Shown one piece after another: positions 8,171-16,794 of a stretch of 49,387 bases of DNA. The first letter of the stretch is position 1. Each line of letters opens with the position of its first letter. The notes under the pieces were generated by a model. The model was not told where the DNA came from and ran no database searches. It was given only the letters and a program-made list of their open reading frames with translations. The translations under genes and the position numbers were made by a program. The stretch comes from Leeuwenhoekiella parthenopeia (GTDB lineage: Bacteria; Bacteroidota; Bacteroidia; Flavobacteriales; Flavobacteriaceae), in contig NZ_JAJGMW010000030.1 in NCBI RefSeq assembly GCF_020782115.1, forward strand, positions 1-49,387, in the 5' to 3' direction.

Positions 8171-9064
8171 TCATAGGTCCAGAGTAGGCGCATCCGTATC
8201 TTTTCCGGGTATTTTTAAATCAAAGCCAAAACGGCTGTTCATCTGCTTTATAAAATGAGTTGCCAGCAGGGGTGATTCTTTCTCCACATTTTGATGGATG
8301 AAAAAATCGATCTGGCGCAGTCCCTGTTCCATCCAGGTATCCAGACGCTCTACCCAGGCATCCAGACGGTCATAATCACTGAGATGATTAGCCCCTACAA
8401 AACGGATAAAGGCTTCGTCACTGGTCATACGCATATGCATGATGTCCCGTCTTCCGGCCGTATCTACCAGCACATTACTGATGTTGTGCTCTTCCAGCAA
8501 ATAATACAGTTTATTGGAAACTTCAGGAGTATTGAACCAGTCGGTATGTCTAAACTCAATTGCGAGTGGGACTTCACGAGGCCAGGCGTCTACAAAATTG
8601 ACCACGCGATCCCAGTCTTTGGGAGCAAAGTTGTTATGCATCTGTAGAAATACAGTCCCCAGATTTTCTTTAAGTAACAGCGTATGGTCTAAATATTCAG
8701 GAAGTAACTTTTCGGCATCAATCAGGCGTTTCAGGTGACTGATGGTCTGCGTGATTTTCGGAAAAAACTTAAACCCTTCCGGCACTTTTTCCTGCCATTT
8801 CTCAAACTGATCTTTCGGGAACAGCCGGTAAAAGGTAGCATTCAATTCTATGGAATTAAACTGGCGGGAATAATAACCCAATTCATCTTTAGTCCCTCGC
8901 GGATAAAAATTCTTTAAATCCTGCTTATTCCATTTGGCACAACCCACATACAGTTGCGGTTTTTGACTATTCGCCTTGCTGTTTAAAATCACCTGCGTAT
9001 CGGGGTGATCTGGAGGAAGCGTAAAATCTATCGCTTCCGGGTTATCTACTTTACCAAATTTCAT
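8171..9064 (-). CDS. DUF72 domain protein (YecE-like)
   Basis: A 297-residue protein of the DUF72/YecE family, a TIM-barrel-like group of unknown biochemical role. Typical segments are LYVGCAKWNKQDLKNFYP, FNSIELNATFYRLFPKDQFEKW, FKFFPKITQTISHLKRL, LAIEFRHTDWF and FIRFVGANHL. No signal peptide is visible, so it should be cytoplasmic. The gene sits 12 bases upstream of gluconokinase on the same strand and may share its transcript, but a link to gluconate metabolism is only inferred from position. Confidence 0.85.
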   Translation of the reverse strand: MKFGKVDNPEAIDFTLPPDHPDTQVILNSKANSQKPQLYVGCAKWNKQDLKNFYPRGTKDELGYYSRQFNSIELNATFYRLFPKDQFEKWQEKVPEGFKFFPKITQTISHLKRLIDAEKLLPEYLDHTLLLKENLGTVFLQMHNNFAPKDWDRVVNFVDAWPREVPLAIEFRHTDWFNTPEVSNKLYYLLEEHNISNVLVDTAGRRDIMHMRMTSDEAFIRFVGANHLSDYDRLDAWVERLDTWMEQGLRQIDFFIHQNVEKESPLLATHFIKQMNSRFGFDLKIPGKDTDAPTLDL

Positions 9065-9264
9065 TTATTCGTTTTTAGAAATCCACCTATTTAGCTTGCT
9101 TTTATCCTAATGCCGGGTCCTGTCTATTTAATGCCCATTTTGGAATCCCCTTAAAAGTTGGGTCTTTAAAGATATAAATCCCAAACAGAAACAAAGGGTT
9201 CACATCAGTAGGTTTTTGGAAAATCCTTTACTTTTAATTTTTATGACTAGATTGTGTAACACAT

Positions 9265-9279
9265 TGGCACAATTGATGT
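9265..9279 (+). promoter_or_regulatory. Sigma54-like -24/-12 promoter (moderate match)
   Basis: TTGGCACaattgATGT reads as a -24 element TGGCAC with the -12 element in ATGT. The GG and GT dinucleotides are 12 bases apart, as in RpoN promoters, although the -12 box departs from TTGC. The gene start at 9311 is about 30 bases downstream. No activator site was recognised. Confidence 0.4.
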
Positions 9280-9310
9280 CTTACTCGCAAAGAATCTAAA
9301 ACAGAAATTT

Positions 9311-10027
9311 ATGAAACTCGTTAAAACCTTATTTATTCTTGCTTTTGTGGCGATAGCCATGCCCCTTTCTGCACAAACGGCAGATGAAATCATTAGCACC
9401 TACATCGAAAATACCGGCGGTGATGCCTGGAATGATGTACAGGCTACTAAAATGAGTGCTACGGTTAATCAGGGCGGAATGTCGATCCCGGTGACTGTAT
9501 ACAATACTAAAGACGGAAAACAAGCGGTGGTTATTGAGTTTAACGGTCAAAAAATCACCCAAATGGCTTTTGACGGCGAGACGTTATGGACTACCAATTT
9601 TATGTCTATGAAGCCCGAAAAAGCTTCTGAAGAGATGAGCAATAATATGAAGCTCAACAATAACGACTTCCCTTCTCCACTATTACATTACAAAGAAAAC
9701 GGATATGAGGTTGAATATATAGGTACCGAAACCAAAGACGGTGCAGAAACCTATAAACTTAAAGTTGTGCAGGAGCCGGTAATGATGAATGGTGTTGAAA
9801 CGCCAAGCATCAGCTACTACTATTTTGATATGGACTCGTATGTGCCTATCGCGATCGAAACAACCCAAATGGGACAGCCTATCAACATCACCATGAGTGA
9901 TTATCAGGAAGTGGAAGGTCTATACTTTCCGTTTGCGATGAGCCAGGCCGGTCAGCCTTTTCAAATGAGCGAGATCGTTGTGAATCCTGAGATCGACGAA
10001 ACCATTTTTGACTTCCCTGTAGAGTAA
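9311..10027 (+). CDS. Secreted LolA-like protein (outer-membrane lipoprotein-sorting family)
   Basis: A 238-residue protein with a signal peptide (MKLVKTLFILAFVAIAMPLS, cleavage after SAQ). The mature part starts with a helix of the type TADEIISTYIENTGG, then a long run of beta strands (AVVIEFNGQKITQMAFDGET, YKLKVVQ, YYYFDMDSYVPIAIETT), which is the pattern of the LolA/LolB-like half-barrel fold common in Bacteroidota periplasmic proteins. LolA proteins bind lipid tails; here the substrate is unknown. The gene stands alone between a sigma54-like promoter and a strong terminator. Confidence 0.7.
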   Translation: MKLVKTLFILAFVAIAMPLSAQTADEIISTYIENTGGDAWNDVQATKMSATVNQGGMSIPVTVYNTKDGKQAVVIEFNGQKITQMAFDGETLWTTNFMSMKPEKASEEMSNNMKLNNNDFPSPLLHYKENGYEVEYIGTETKDGAETYKLKVVQEPVMMNGVETPSISYYYFDMDSYVPIAIETTQMGQPINITMSDYQEVEGLYFPFAMSQAGQPFQMSEIVVNPEIDETIFDFPVE

Positions 10028-10082
10028 ACTCCAGAACTTAAAATCCTTAAAAAGGAATCTAAGAGCTTAATTAAAATCCTAA

Positions 10083-10116
10083 AAGGTGCCTTTACAATGT
10101 TTTGGCACCTTTTTTA
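10083..10116 (+). terminator. Hairpin terminator after the LolA-like gene
   Basis: AGGTGCC and GGCACCT form a 7-bp stem around a short loop, followed by TTTTTT. It lies about 60 bases past the stop codon at 10027 and overlaps the earliest possible start of the next reading frame. Confidence 0.85.
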
Positions 10117-10194
10117 GTTAAAAATCTTACTTCCTATATCGAATTAAACCGTGCTTACCGGATGCAAGTCCGCCAGTGCATAATACAAACGAAA

Positions 10195-13100
10195 ATGAAA
10201 AAAATACTACTCAGTCTAACCGGTGCCCTGATGACGCTTGCGTCTGTAGAGGCTCAGGAAGACATCACACTTACGGGTAAGCAACTCTTTGGCGATCTTA
10301 AAGCCCGTCAGATTGGTCCGGCTTTGATGAGCGGCCGCTTTATAGACCTGGAAGCCCATCCTACCAACAATCGTATTTTATACGCAGGTGCTGCCGGTGG
10401 CGGCGTCTGGAAAACCGAAAACGGTGGAGCAAGCTTTGAACCGGTTTTTGACGAACACGCGCAATCTATTGGTGCCATTGAAATTGATCCCACAGACCCC
10501 GATAAAACCGTTTGGGTAGGCACCGGGGAAGTATGGACCCGCAACTCGGTAAGCCTTGGCGACGGACTCTATAAATCTACCGATGGTGGCGCTACCTGGA
10601 AGAATGTAGGTTTTGAAAACTCAGAGCGCATCAGCGCTATCGTGATCAACCCCGAAAATAATCAGGAAATGTACGTCGCTGTTTTAGGCGCGCTGTGGAG
10701 CGACAGTGAAGAACGCGGCATTTATAAAAGTACCGATGGCGGGGCTTCCTGGGAAAAAGTGCTGTACACCGATACTGCAACCGGAGCGGCAGATTTGATT
10801 ATGGATCCTGAAAACTCAAATGTGCTCTATGCTTCGATGTGGAAATTCCGCAGAACGCCCTGGGACTTTGATTCGGGTGGAGCAACAAGCGGAATTTTTA
10901 AAAGCACCGATGCCGGAAAAACCTGGAATAAAATTCAAAACGGCATTCCTGAAGGAGATCTGGGCCGTATTGCAATTGCCCTCGCGCCTTCAGATCCTAC
11001 TATTTTATACGCTGCCGTAGAAACAGCCAGTGAAAAAAAAAACGGACTCTACAAGTCTACCGATGCCGGTGCAAGCTGGGAACATTTAAATAACGACTTC
11101 GGTCTTACGGTGCGTCCTTTTTACTTCGCACGCCTGGTGGTTGATCCTAAAAATCCAGATATCGTGGTCAAAGGTGGTTTAAGCGGTTCGTTATCACGCG
11201 ACGGCGGAAAGACCTTTACCGATTTGGGCTACCAGCACTCAGACATTCACGATATTGTTTTTGACCTGAAAGACAGTGACCGTATGTTTACCGCAACAGA
11301 CGGCGGGGTTTACCGCAGCTGGGATGGCGGGGCAACCTTCGAAATGGTTGAAGATTTACCGGTTTCGCAGTTTTATCAGGTTTCAGTTGACGATGCTACG
11401 CCCTATAATATTTATGGTGGTTTGCAGGATAACGGTTCGTGGTACGGCCCTTCAGCCTCTCCCGGAGGCATTGAAGCCCGCGACTGGGATCGTATTGGTG
11501 AAGGAGATGGTTTCCGTGTATTGAAACACCCTACCAAGCCCTATATCTATTCGGAAATGCAGGGCGCACAAGTGGTATGGCGTTACAATCCCGAGCGTAA
11601 CCAAACCAAAAATGTAGCTCCCCAGCCTGAAGGCGATGAAAAATTGCGTTTTAACTGGAATGCGCCAATGGCCCTGTCAGCTCACGCGCCAGATCGTTTT
11701 TACATGGGAAGTCAATATCTGCACAAAAGTGAGGATATGGGCGATACCTGGGTTAAAATCTCGCCGGACCTGACCACAAACGATCCTAAAAAGCAGGAAC
11801 TGGAATCAGGCGGATTGTCACTTGACAAATCGGGTGCTGAGACACACACGACCATTTTTACCATTGTTGAATCTCCACTGGATGAAAACATCATCTGGGT
11901 AGGAACCGATGATGGTAACGTACAACTAACTCAAAACGGTGGTAAAACCTGGACTAATCTGGTCGAAAACATTCCAAATTTACCGGCAAATACCTGGGTG
12001 TATCATATTGAAGCCAGCGTTCACAACAAGGGCACGGCGTATGCGGTTTTTGACGGTCACGCTACCGGCGATATGAATACCTATGTGTATAAAACCACCG
12101 ATTTCGGTAAAACCTGGAATTCTTTGGTAACGGATGAAATAAAAGGTTTCGCCCGAAACATTCAGGAAGATTATGAAAGCGAAGACCTTTTGTTCTTGGG
12201 AACTGAATTTGGTCTTTTTATTACCGTTGATGGCGGTAAGCACTGGTCGCATTTCACCAACAACCTTCCGCCGGTTGCGGTGCATTATATTGAATTGCAA
12301 AAGCAAACTTCCGATTTAGTCTTGGGAACCCACGGTCGGGGTGTGATCATCATCGATGACATTTCGCCTTTACGACAAATCAATCAGGATGTTTTAGCGG
12401 AAGAACTGCACTTTTTTGAAACTCCTGCCGGAATTATTGATGAAAGCTCGGGCTTTGGCAGCACCAGTACCGAAACCCAGTTTGTGGGTCCAAACCCGAG
12501 CAAGCAGGCTAAGATTATGTATTACCTCAAAAAGCGTCACACTTTTGGTAAAATGACGATGGAAATCAGAGATATGGAAGGCAATCTTATAGCAGAGCCT
12601 GCTCCCGGAAAATCTAAAGGTCTGAATATTGTGCTTTGGGATCAGCTGAAAAAGGCACCTAAAGTTGCGGTGGGTAAAATACCTTCGTTTGTAGCGGCTC
12701 CTAATGCTGAAGCAGGCACTTACAAAGTCATTATCACAAAAGGTAAAGACACCTACGAACACAGCATTAGGGTTGAAAATGATCCCAATACCACACTGAG
12801 TGAAGCAGACCGCAAGGCACAGCGTGAGTTAACCCAGCGTCTGTTTAATGATGTGGAGGATCTCGCCTATCTGGGATACCGCATCGATCATTGGGTTGAA
12901 CAACTAGAGGGCGTGGAATCCAAGAAAGCGACTAAGGCCCTTGAGGAACTCACCGCTTTGAAGAAAACTCTGGTGATCACCACCGGTGACCGCTATGTAC
13001 AGGAAGCCGAACCCGAACTGCGTGAAAAGTTGAGCGAACTCTACAACAACGTGGCTGGTGCTTTTGAAAAACCGGCTCCGGTATTTTACCGCAATGCAGA

Positions 13101-13245
13101 AACCTACGAGGCGCAAATTAAAAATGCGTGGGAAACCTATTCTAAAATTGAAAAGAAATACCTCGAGACTGTCAATGCCGAAATCCAAAAAGCAGAAAAA
13201 GAACCGGTGACTTTTAAAACTAAAGAAGATTTTCTGGCAGAATAG
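10195..13245 (+). CDS. Secreted BNR/Asp-box repeat protein (sortilin/VPS10-like, 'glycosyl hydrolase' family)
   Basis: A 1016-residue exported protein. The ATG at 10195 begins a signal peptide (MKKILLSLTGALMTLASVEA); the longer frame from 10102 would start inside a terminator and is rejected. At least ten Asp-box repeats are visible, such as GVWKTENGGASFEP, LYKSTDGGATWKNV, IFKSTDAGKTWNKI, VYRSWDGGATFEMV and LFITVDGGKHWSHF, predicting one or two beta-propellers. A C-terminal region of about 250 residues holds an Ig-like strand segment (GTYKVIITKGKDTYEHSIRV) and a helical tail. Such proteins are abundant in Bacteroidota and are often annotated as sialidase-like or glycosyl hydrolase, but enzymatic activity is unproven. 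It is monocistronic, with a strong terminator. Confidence 0.85.
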   Translation: MKKILLSLTGALMTLASVEAQEDITLTGKQLFGDLKARQIGPALMSGRFIDLEAHPTNNRILYAGAAGGGVWKTENGGASFEPVFDEHAQSIGAIEIDPTDPDKTVWVGTGEVWTRNSVSLGDGLYKSTDGGATWKNVGFENSERISAIVINPENNQEMYVAVLGALWSDSEERGIYKSTDGGASWEKVLYTDTATGAADLIMDPENSNVLYASMWKFRRTPWDFDSGGATSGIFKSTDAGKTWNKIQNGIPEGDLGRIAIALAPSDPTILYAAVETASEKKNGLYKSTDAGASWEHLNNDFGLTVRPFYFARLVVDPKNPDIVVKGGLSGSLSRDGGKTFTDLGYQHSDIHDIVFDLKDSDRMFTATDGGVYRSWDGGATFEMVEDLPVSQFYQVSVDDATPYNIYGGLQDNGSWYGPSASPGGIEARDWDRIGEGDGFRVLKHPTKPYIYSEMQGAQVVWRYNPERNQTKNVAPQPEGDEKLRFNWNAPMALSAHAPDRFYMGSQYLHKSEDMGDTWVKISPDLTTNDPKKQELESGGLSLDKSGAETHTTIFTIVESPLDENIIWVGTDDGNVQLTQNGGKTWTNLVENIPNLPANTWVYHIEASVHNKGTAYAVFDGHATGDMNTYVYKTTDFGKTWNSLVTDEIKGFARNIQEDYESEDLLFLGTEFGLFITVDGGKHWSHFTNNLPPVAVHYIELQKQTSDLVLGTHGRGVIIIDDISPLRQINQDVLAEELHFFETPAGIIDESSGFGSTSTETQFVGPNPSKQAKIMYYLKKRHTFGKMTMEIRDMEGNLIAEPAPGKSKGLNIVLWDQLKKAPKVAVGKIPSFVAAPNAEAGTYKVIITKGKDTYEHSIRVENDPNTTLSEADRKAQRELTQRLFNDVEDLAYLGYRIDHWVEQLEGVESKKATKALEELTALKKTLVITTGDRYVQEAEPELREKLSELYNNVAGAFEKPAPVFYRNAETYEAQIKNAWETYSKIEKKYLETVNAEIQKAEKEPVTFKTKEDFLAE

Positions 13246-13264
13246 TTTTTTCCGGAATTAAGGC

Positions 13265-13300
13265 AAGCCCCGTAAAACCTCGTTTTTACGGGGCTTTTTT
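13265..13300 (+). terminator. Strong hairpin terminator after the BNR protein gene
   Basis: AAGCCCCGTAAAA and TTTTTACGGGGCTT form a long stem around a short loop, followed by a T-run. It starts about 20 bases past the stop codon. Confidence 0.92.
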
Positions 13301-13750
13301 GTAGTACAGCCAATCGTTTACTAAACGCTTTTTGTTAGATAGGTAAAACCAGTAAATCCTACTGTTTTCAATCAAATTTGAATGAAAGGACTATTTTATT
13401 CTTTAATCTTCTTTTTCTTCAGCGTAGCAAGAAGTCTCCGTTAAAAATTTTCGAAGCCTTGCAGAAAATTTAGGTGGCTTCTTGTGGTTTTGACTGATAA
13501 GTCAAAAACGCCTAAGAAAAAGTGTCCTTTCTTTTGGTTCGTTTTCTTTAGACAAGCAAAGAAAATGAACAAACATCATATTAAACCTATGCCTATACTA
13601 CCAACAAGGCTTGAAACTGAAAACTCAAAATTATATTCTAAGAAAAACGTTCTTTATGAAACAGACCTAATTTGGTACGATATTGACTTCCAACTATTGG
13701 TTTTTTGGCGTTTTGCGTTTCGTTTTGTAAATTTTAAAAGTTAAGAAAAT
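13301..13750. other. Intergenic region, probably a dispersed non-coding element
   Basis: It contains a hairpin TTTTGAC-tgataa-GTCAAAA (about 13488-13508) and a segment near 13521-13570 that reads as CPFFWFVFFRQAKKMN in one frame. I recall this segment recurring between genes in other flavobacteria, which suggests a dispersed sequence rather than a gene. The 86-codon frame here (13484-13744) ends in aromatic, low-quality sequence and is not called. Confidence 0.4.
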
Positions 13751-13981
13751 ATGATTATGAATGAGCAACGCAAAAGAAACACCCGCAAACGAATAGCAAA
13801 ACAACTACTGGGCGTCAGTATCGCCTGGATCACCGGTGTCGCTTTGGTAGGCTTTGCACTTACTCAGGTAAAGCCGGTAGAACTAATTGAATTGAAATTT
13901 ATTCCGGTATATGCGGTGGCCTTACTTTCAGCTGTTGGCCTTGGCTGGTATTACTACACCTACCAGCAATTACGGGGATAG
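13751..13981 (+). CDS. Small two-helix membrane protein of unknown function
   Basis: A 76-residue protein with a very basic N-terminus (NEQRKRNTRKRIAKQ) and two hydrophobic helices (about residues 23-41 and 50-68), ending YYYTYQQLRG. The positive N-terminal region suggests it faces the cytoplasm. A second ATG at 13757 could be the start. I do not recognise a family. It stands alone, followed by a copy of the TTCGCGAAAGC palindrome a few bases after its stop. Confidence 0.55.
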   Translation: MIMNEQRKRNTRKRIAKQLLGVSIAWITGVALVGFALTQVKPVELIELKFIPVYAVALLSAVGLGWYYYTYQQLRG

Positions 13982-13983
13982 AT

Positions 13984-14002
13984 TTTTCGCGTTCGCGAAA
14001 GC
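13984..14002. repeat. Copy of the iterated palindrome TTCGCGAAAGC (variant)
   Basis: Reads TTTTCGCGTTCGCGAAAGC directly after a stop codon. It shares GTTCGCGAAAGC with the perfect 16-bp palindrome CGCTTTCGCGAAAGCG found at 15951. Confidence 0.65.
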
Positions 14003-14192
14003 AATAACAACCTAATTTTACTCACTACCCCGCTATTTAAGGCTATTGGCTCAAATCCGAACGATGTCAGCTAGTATGTAAAATCGATTAAAAGCAATAA
14101 CTCAATAATCAATAACTACATTGATCATGCTGAAAACCTCGCCTTAAAGTCATCGATTTTAAACCGATTGAAAAAATCAAGTTTTAGAAAAT

Positions 14193-14834
14193 TTAGTTTT
14201 TATCCTCCAACAAAGGTACAAATCGAAACTCTCCGTATTCCTTTTTCTCAAATTCCGTTTCTGATTTTCGGATGATACGTATCATGGTCTGCACCTCGTC
14301 TCCTACCGGAATGACCAGCTTCCCTCCTATTTTCAATTGTGCTAAAAGCGGTTTTGGAATATAAGGAGCTCCTGCGGTTACAATGATTCCGTCAAAAGGG
14401 GCAAACTCGGGCATACCTAAATAGCCGTCACCAAAACTCAGGCGTTTGGGTCGATATCCCAATTTGGTCAGGAAATTTTTAGTTTTCTTAAACAGTTCCT
14501 GCTGGCGTTCTATACTGTACACCTTAGCTCCCACTTCACAAAGCACGGCGGTTTGATACCCGCTTCCCGTGCCTATTTCCAGAATTTTATCTCCTTTTTT
14601 GATTTCAAGTAATTCGGTTTGAAATCCTACGGTATACGGCTGCGAAATGGTCTGATCTGCGGCAATAGGAAATGCCTTGTCCTGATAGGCGTGATCTTCA
14701 AAACTGCTGTCCATAAAAAAGTGACGCGGAATTTTGCGTATAGCCTCAAGTACCCGCGGATCTTTGACCCCTTTTTTTTCTACAATCTGAGCCAGTAAAC
14801 GGCGCTTTCCCTGGTGACGTGTAGTATCATTCAT
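14193..14834 (-). CDS. pcm: Protein-L-isoaspartate O-methyltransferase
   Basis: A 213-residue SAM-dependent methyltransferase that repairs damaged proteins by methylating L-isoaspartyl residues. The family segment AADQTISQPYTVGFQTELLE spans residues 58-77, and the SAM-binding motif EIGTGSGYQTAVL is at 86-98. Later motifs include GDGYLGMPEFAPFDGIIVTA and KPLLAQLKIGGKLVIPVG. Length is typical. The gene diverges from the Gfo/Idh/MocA oxidoreductase gene. Confidence 0.95.
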   Translation of the reverse strand: MNDTTRHQGKRRLLAQIVEKKGVKDPRVLEAIRKIPRHFFMDSSFEDHAYQDKAFPIAADQTISQPYTVGFQTELLEIKKGDKILEIGTGSGYQTAVLCEVGAKVYSIERQQELFKKTKNFLTKLGYRPKRLSFGDGYLGMPEFAPFDGIIVTAGAPYIPKPLLAQLKIGGKLVIPVGDEVQTMIRIIRKSETEFEKKEYGEFRFVPLLEDKN

Positions 14835-14979
14835 ACCGCTAAAATAAGCAAAGCAGCCCCACTCCTGCCAGTCTTTAAACTATAATTTTTCAACAGTAAG
14901 AGCTGTTTCAGATAAATTAGATGTTCCAAATGAATCACTTTAAACTTAATGCCACTGCTGCTTAGCAGTTTCCTCTATA

Positions 14980-15093
14980 TTGTCGGTCAGAAAACCTATT
15001 TTTGTATGCATCATCAGCTTTTGATGAAATTAAAGAAACACCGTTTCCCTTGCGGAAACTTCACGCTCACCAGTTGAGTTAAATAAAGAATTT
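14980..15093 (+). promoter_or_regulatory. Promoter and 5' leader hairpins of the oxidoreductase gene
   Basis: A perfect -7 box TATTTTTG (TAnnTTTG type) is at 14997-15004, with TTG at 14980-14982; the 14-base spacing is short. The leader then holds two small hairpins, TCATCA/TGATGA (15011-15027) and GTTTCC/GGAAAC (15043-15059), before the ATG at 15094. Confidence 0.5.
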
Positions 15094-16059
15094 ATGCTTA
15101 AAGCCGGCGTTCTGGGTGCAGGTCACCTGGGTAAAATACACCTGAAATTATTACAACAATCTGAATATTATGAACTCGTAGGATTTTACGACGAGTCTGA
15201 ATCTGTAGCCGCAGCTGTGGCAGAAGAATTTGGTTACAAGCGTTTTCCCACGATGCAGTCACTCATAGAAGCCTGTGATATGATCGATGTGGTGACGCCA
15301 ACCACGCATCACTTTGATTGCGCAGAGCAGGTAATCAAAGCCGGTAAACATTTGTTTATTGAAAAACCCATTACCCAAACCGTTGAGCAGGCTGTTGCGA
15401 TACGCGAACTCGCCAAAAAACACGATGTACGCGGGCAGGTAGGTCACGTAGAGCGTTTCAATCCGGCGTTTACTGCCGTTAACGACCTTATTGACAATCC
15501 TATGTTTATCGAAGCGCATCGCCTGGCAGAATTTAACCCCCGTGGTACCGATGTGCCTGTGGTTCTTGATTTGATGATACACGATATTGATGCGATTCTT
15601 AGCGTTGTGCAAAGCGAGGTTAAAAGCATCTCGGCTTCGGGCGTTGCCGTTATTAGTGACACCCCAGACATCGCCAACGCGCGTATCGAGTTTGCAAACG
15701 GCTGCGTGGCTAACCTGACGGCCAGCAGAATCTCGATGAAAAAAATGCGCAAAGCCCGGTTCTTTCAGCGTGATGCATACATTTCAGTAGATTTTCTGGA
15801 GAAAAAATGTGAGGTGGTGCGTATGAAGGACGCTCCTGAAAATGCGGATGATTTTGCGATGATTCTTCAAAATGCAGAAGGAGTTAAAAAACAAATTTAT
15901 TTTGATAACCCTGAGGTAGAGCCGAATAACGCGATTCTCGATGAACTTAACGCTTTCGCGAAAGCGATACAACAAGATGAGACGCCTGTCGTTAGTCTGG
16001 CACAGGGAACCGAAGCCTTGCGGGTCGCGATGAAAATCATTGCAGATCTCGAAAAATAA
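15094..16059 (+). CDS. Gfo/Idh/MocA-family NAD(P)-dependent oxidoreductase
   Basis: A 321-residue dehydrogenase with an N-terminal Rossmann fold (GVLGAGHLGKIHL, residues 5-17) and the catalytic EKP motif at 90-92 (GKHLFIEKPIT). The C-terminal domain carries FNPRGTDVPVVLDLMIHDID, with conserved His and Asp. The family oxidises or reduces sugars, inositol or related compounds; the substrate is not evident here. It precedes gldF by 15 bases and is likely co-transcribed with it. A perfect CGCTTTCGCGAAAGCG palindrome lies inside the coding sequence (encoding AFAKA). Confidence 0.88.
   Translation: MLKAGVLGAGHLGKIHLKLLQQSEYYELVGFYDESESVAAAVAEEFGYKRFPTMQSLIEACDMIDVVTPTTHHFDCAEQVIKAGKHLFIEKPITQTVEQAVAIRELAKKHDVRGQVGHVERFNPAFTAVNDLIDNPMFIEAHRLAEFNPRGTDVPVVLDLMIHDIDAILSVVQSEVKSISASGVAVISDTPDIANARIEFANGCVANLTASRISMKKMRKARFFQRDAYISVDFLEKKCEVVRMKDAPENADDFAMILQNAEGVKKQIYFDNPEVEPNNAILDELNAFAKAIQQDETPVVSLAQGTEALRVAMKIIADLEK
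15951..15966. repeat. Perfect 16-bp palindrome CGCTTTCGCGAAAGCG
   Basis: It lies inside the oxidoreductase gene. Related copies are at 18120-18133 (TTTCGCGAAAGCGC), 45801-45814 (TTTTCGCGAAAGCG), 13984-14002 and, degenerate, near 26815-26832. Confidence 0.85.
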
Positions 16060-16074
16060 TCTGGTACAGCGTTT

Positions 16075-16794
16075 ATGTTTAGCATTTTAAAAAAAGAATT
16101 TCATTCCTTTTTTGCTTCGCCGGTAGGCTATCTTGTGATCGGGCTGTTTTTAGTGCTCAACGGCTTATTTTTATGGGTGTTCGACTCCGGTTTCAACATC
16201 TTTGATTACGGTTTTGCAGACCTTACGCCCTTTTTTCAACTCACACCGTGGATTTTTATTTTCCTGATTCCGGCGGTGACCATGCGCAGTTTTAGTGACG
16301 AACTCAGGTTGGGAACTCTTGAGCTTTTATTGGCTCGGCCCATCAGTCCGCTACAGCTTATTTTAGGTAAATTTCTGGGCGCGCTGACGCTGATTATTTT
16401 AGCACTGATCCCTACTCTGGTTTATGTGTATGCTATCGACCAACTGGGTAATCCGCCTGGCAATTTTGACTCGGGAATTTTAATAGGTTCGTATCTGGGC
16501 CTTTTGTTTCTGGCGGCGTCCTATACCGCGATAGGCATTTTCGCATCTATGCTTTCTGAAAATCAGATAGTGGCCTTTTTGATCGCAGTTTTCCTGTGCT
16601 TCCTGTTTTACTTTGGTTTTGATGCGCTTTCCGGCTTTTTAAATGCTGAAACTATGAGCAACTTCAGTCTTAAAACCCATTTTGAAAGTATAAGCCGGGG
16701 CGTCATAGATAGTCGTGACCTTGTTTATTTTCTGGTGCTTAGCGCTGTTTTTATAGGTTTAACCTATTTGAAACTTCAATCTAAAAACAACTAA
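16075..16794 (+). CDS. gldF: Gliding-motility ABC transporter permease GldF
   Basis: A 239-residue membrane protein with about six helices, related to ABC-2 permeases. Diagnostic segments are FHSFFASPVGYLVIGLFLVL, DLTPFFQLTPWIFIFLIPAV, TMRSFSDELRLGTLELLLAR and PISPLQLILGKFLGAL. GldF works with GldG and the ATPase GldA in flavobacterial gliding; GldA is not in this window. The stop codon is immediately followed by the gldG start, so the two are one operon. Confidence 0.95.
   Translation: MFSILKKEFHSFFASPVGYLVIGLFLVLNGLFLWVFDSGFNIFDYGFADLTPFFQLTPWIFIFLIPAVTMRSFSDELRLGTLELLLARPISPLQLILGKFLGALTLIILALIPTLVYVYAIDQLGNPPGNFDSGILIGSYLGLLFLAASYTAIGIFASMLSENQIVAFLIAVFLCFLFYFGFDALSGFLNAETMSNFSLKTHFESISRGVIDSRDLVYFLVLSAVFIGLTYLKLQSKNN

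Noticed and set aside
10102-10194. Upstream extension of the BNR-repeat protein to a TTG at 10102
   Set aside because: It begins inside the terminator of the preceding gene and adds 31 residues before a perfect signal peptide starting at 10195.
13484-13744. 86-codon open frame
   Set aside because: Odd aromatic composition, no family pattern, and the central part looks like a dispersed intergenic sequence.
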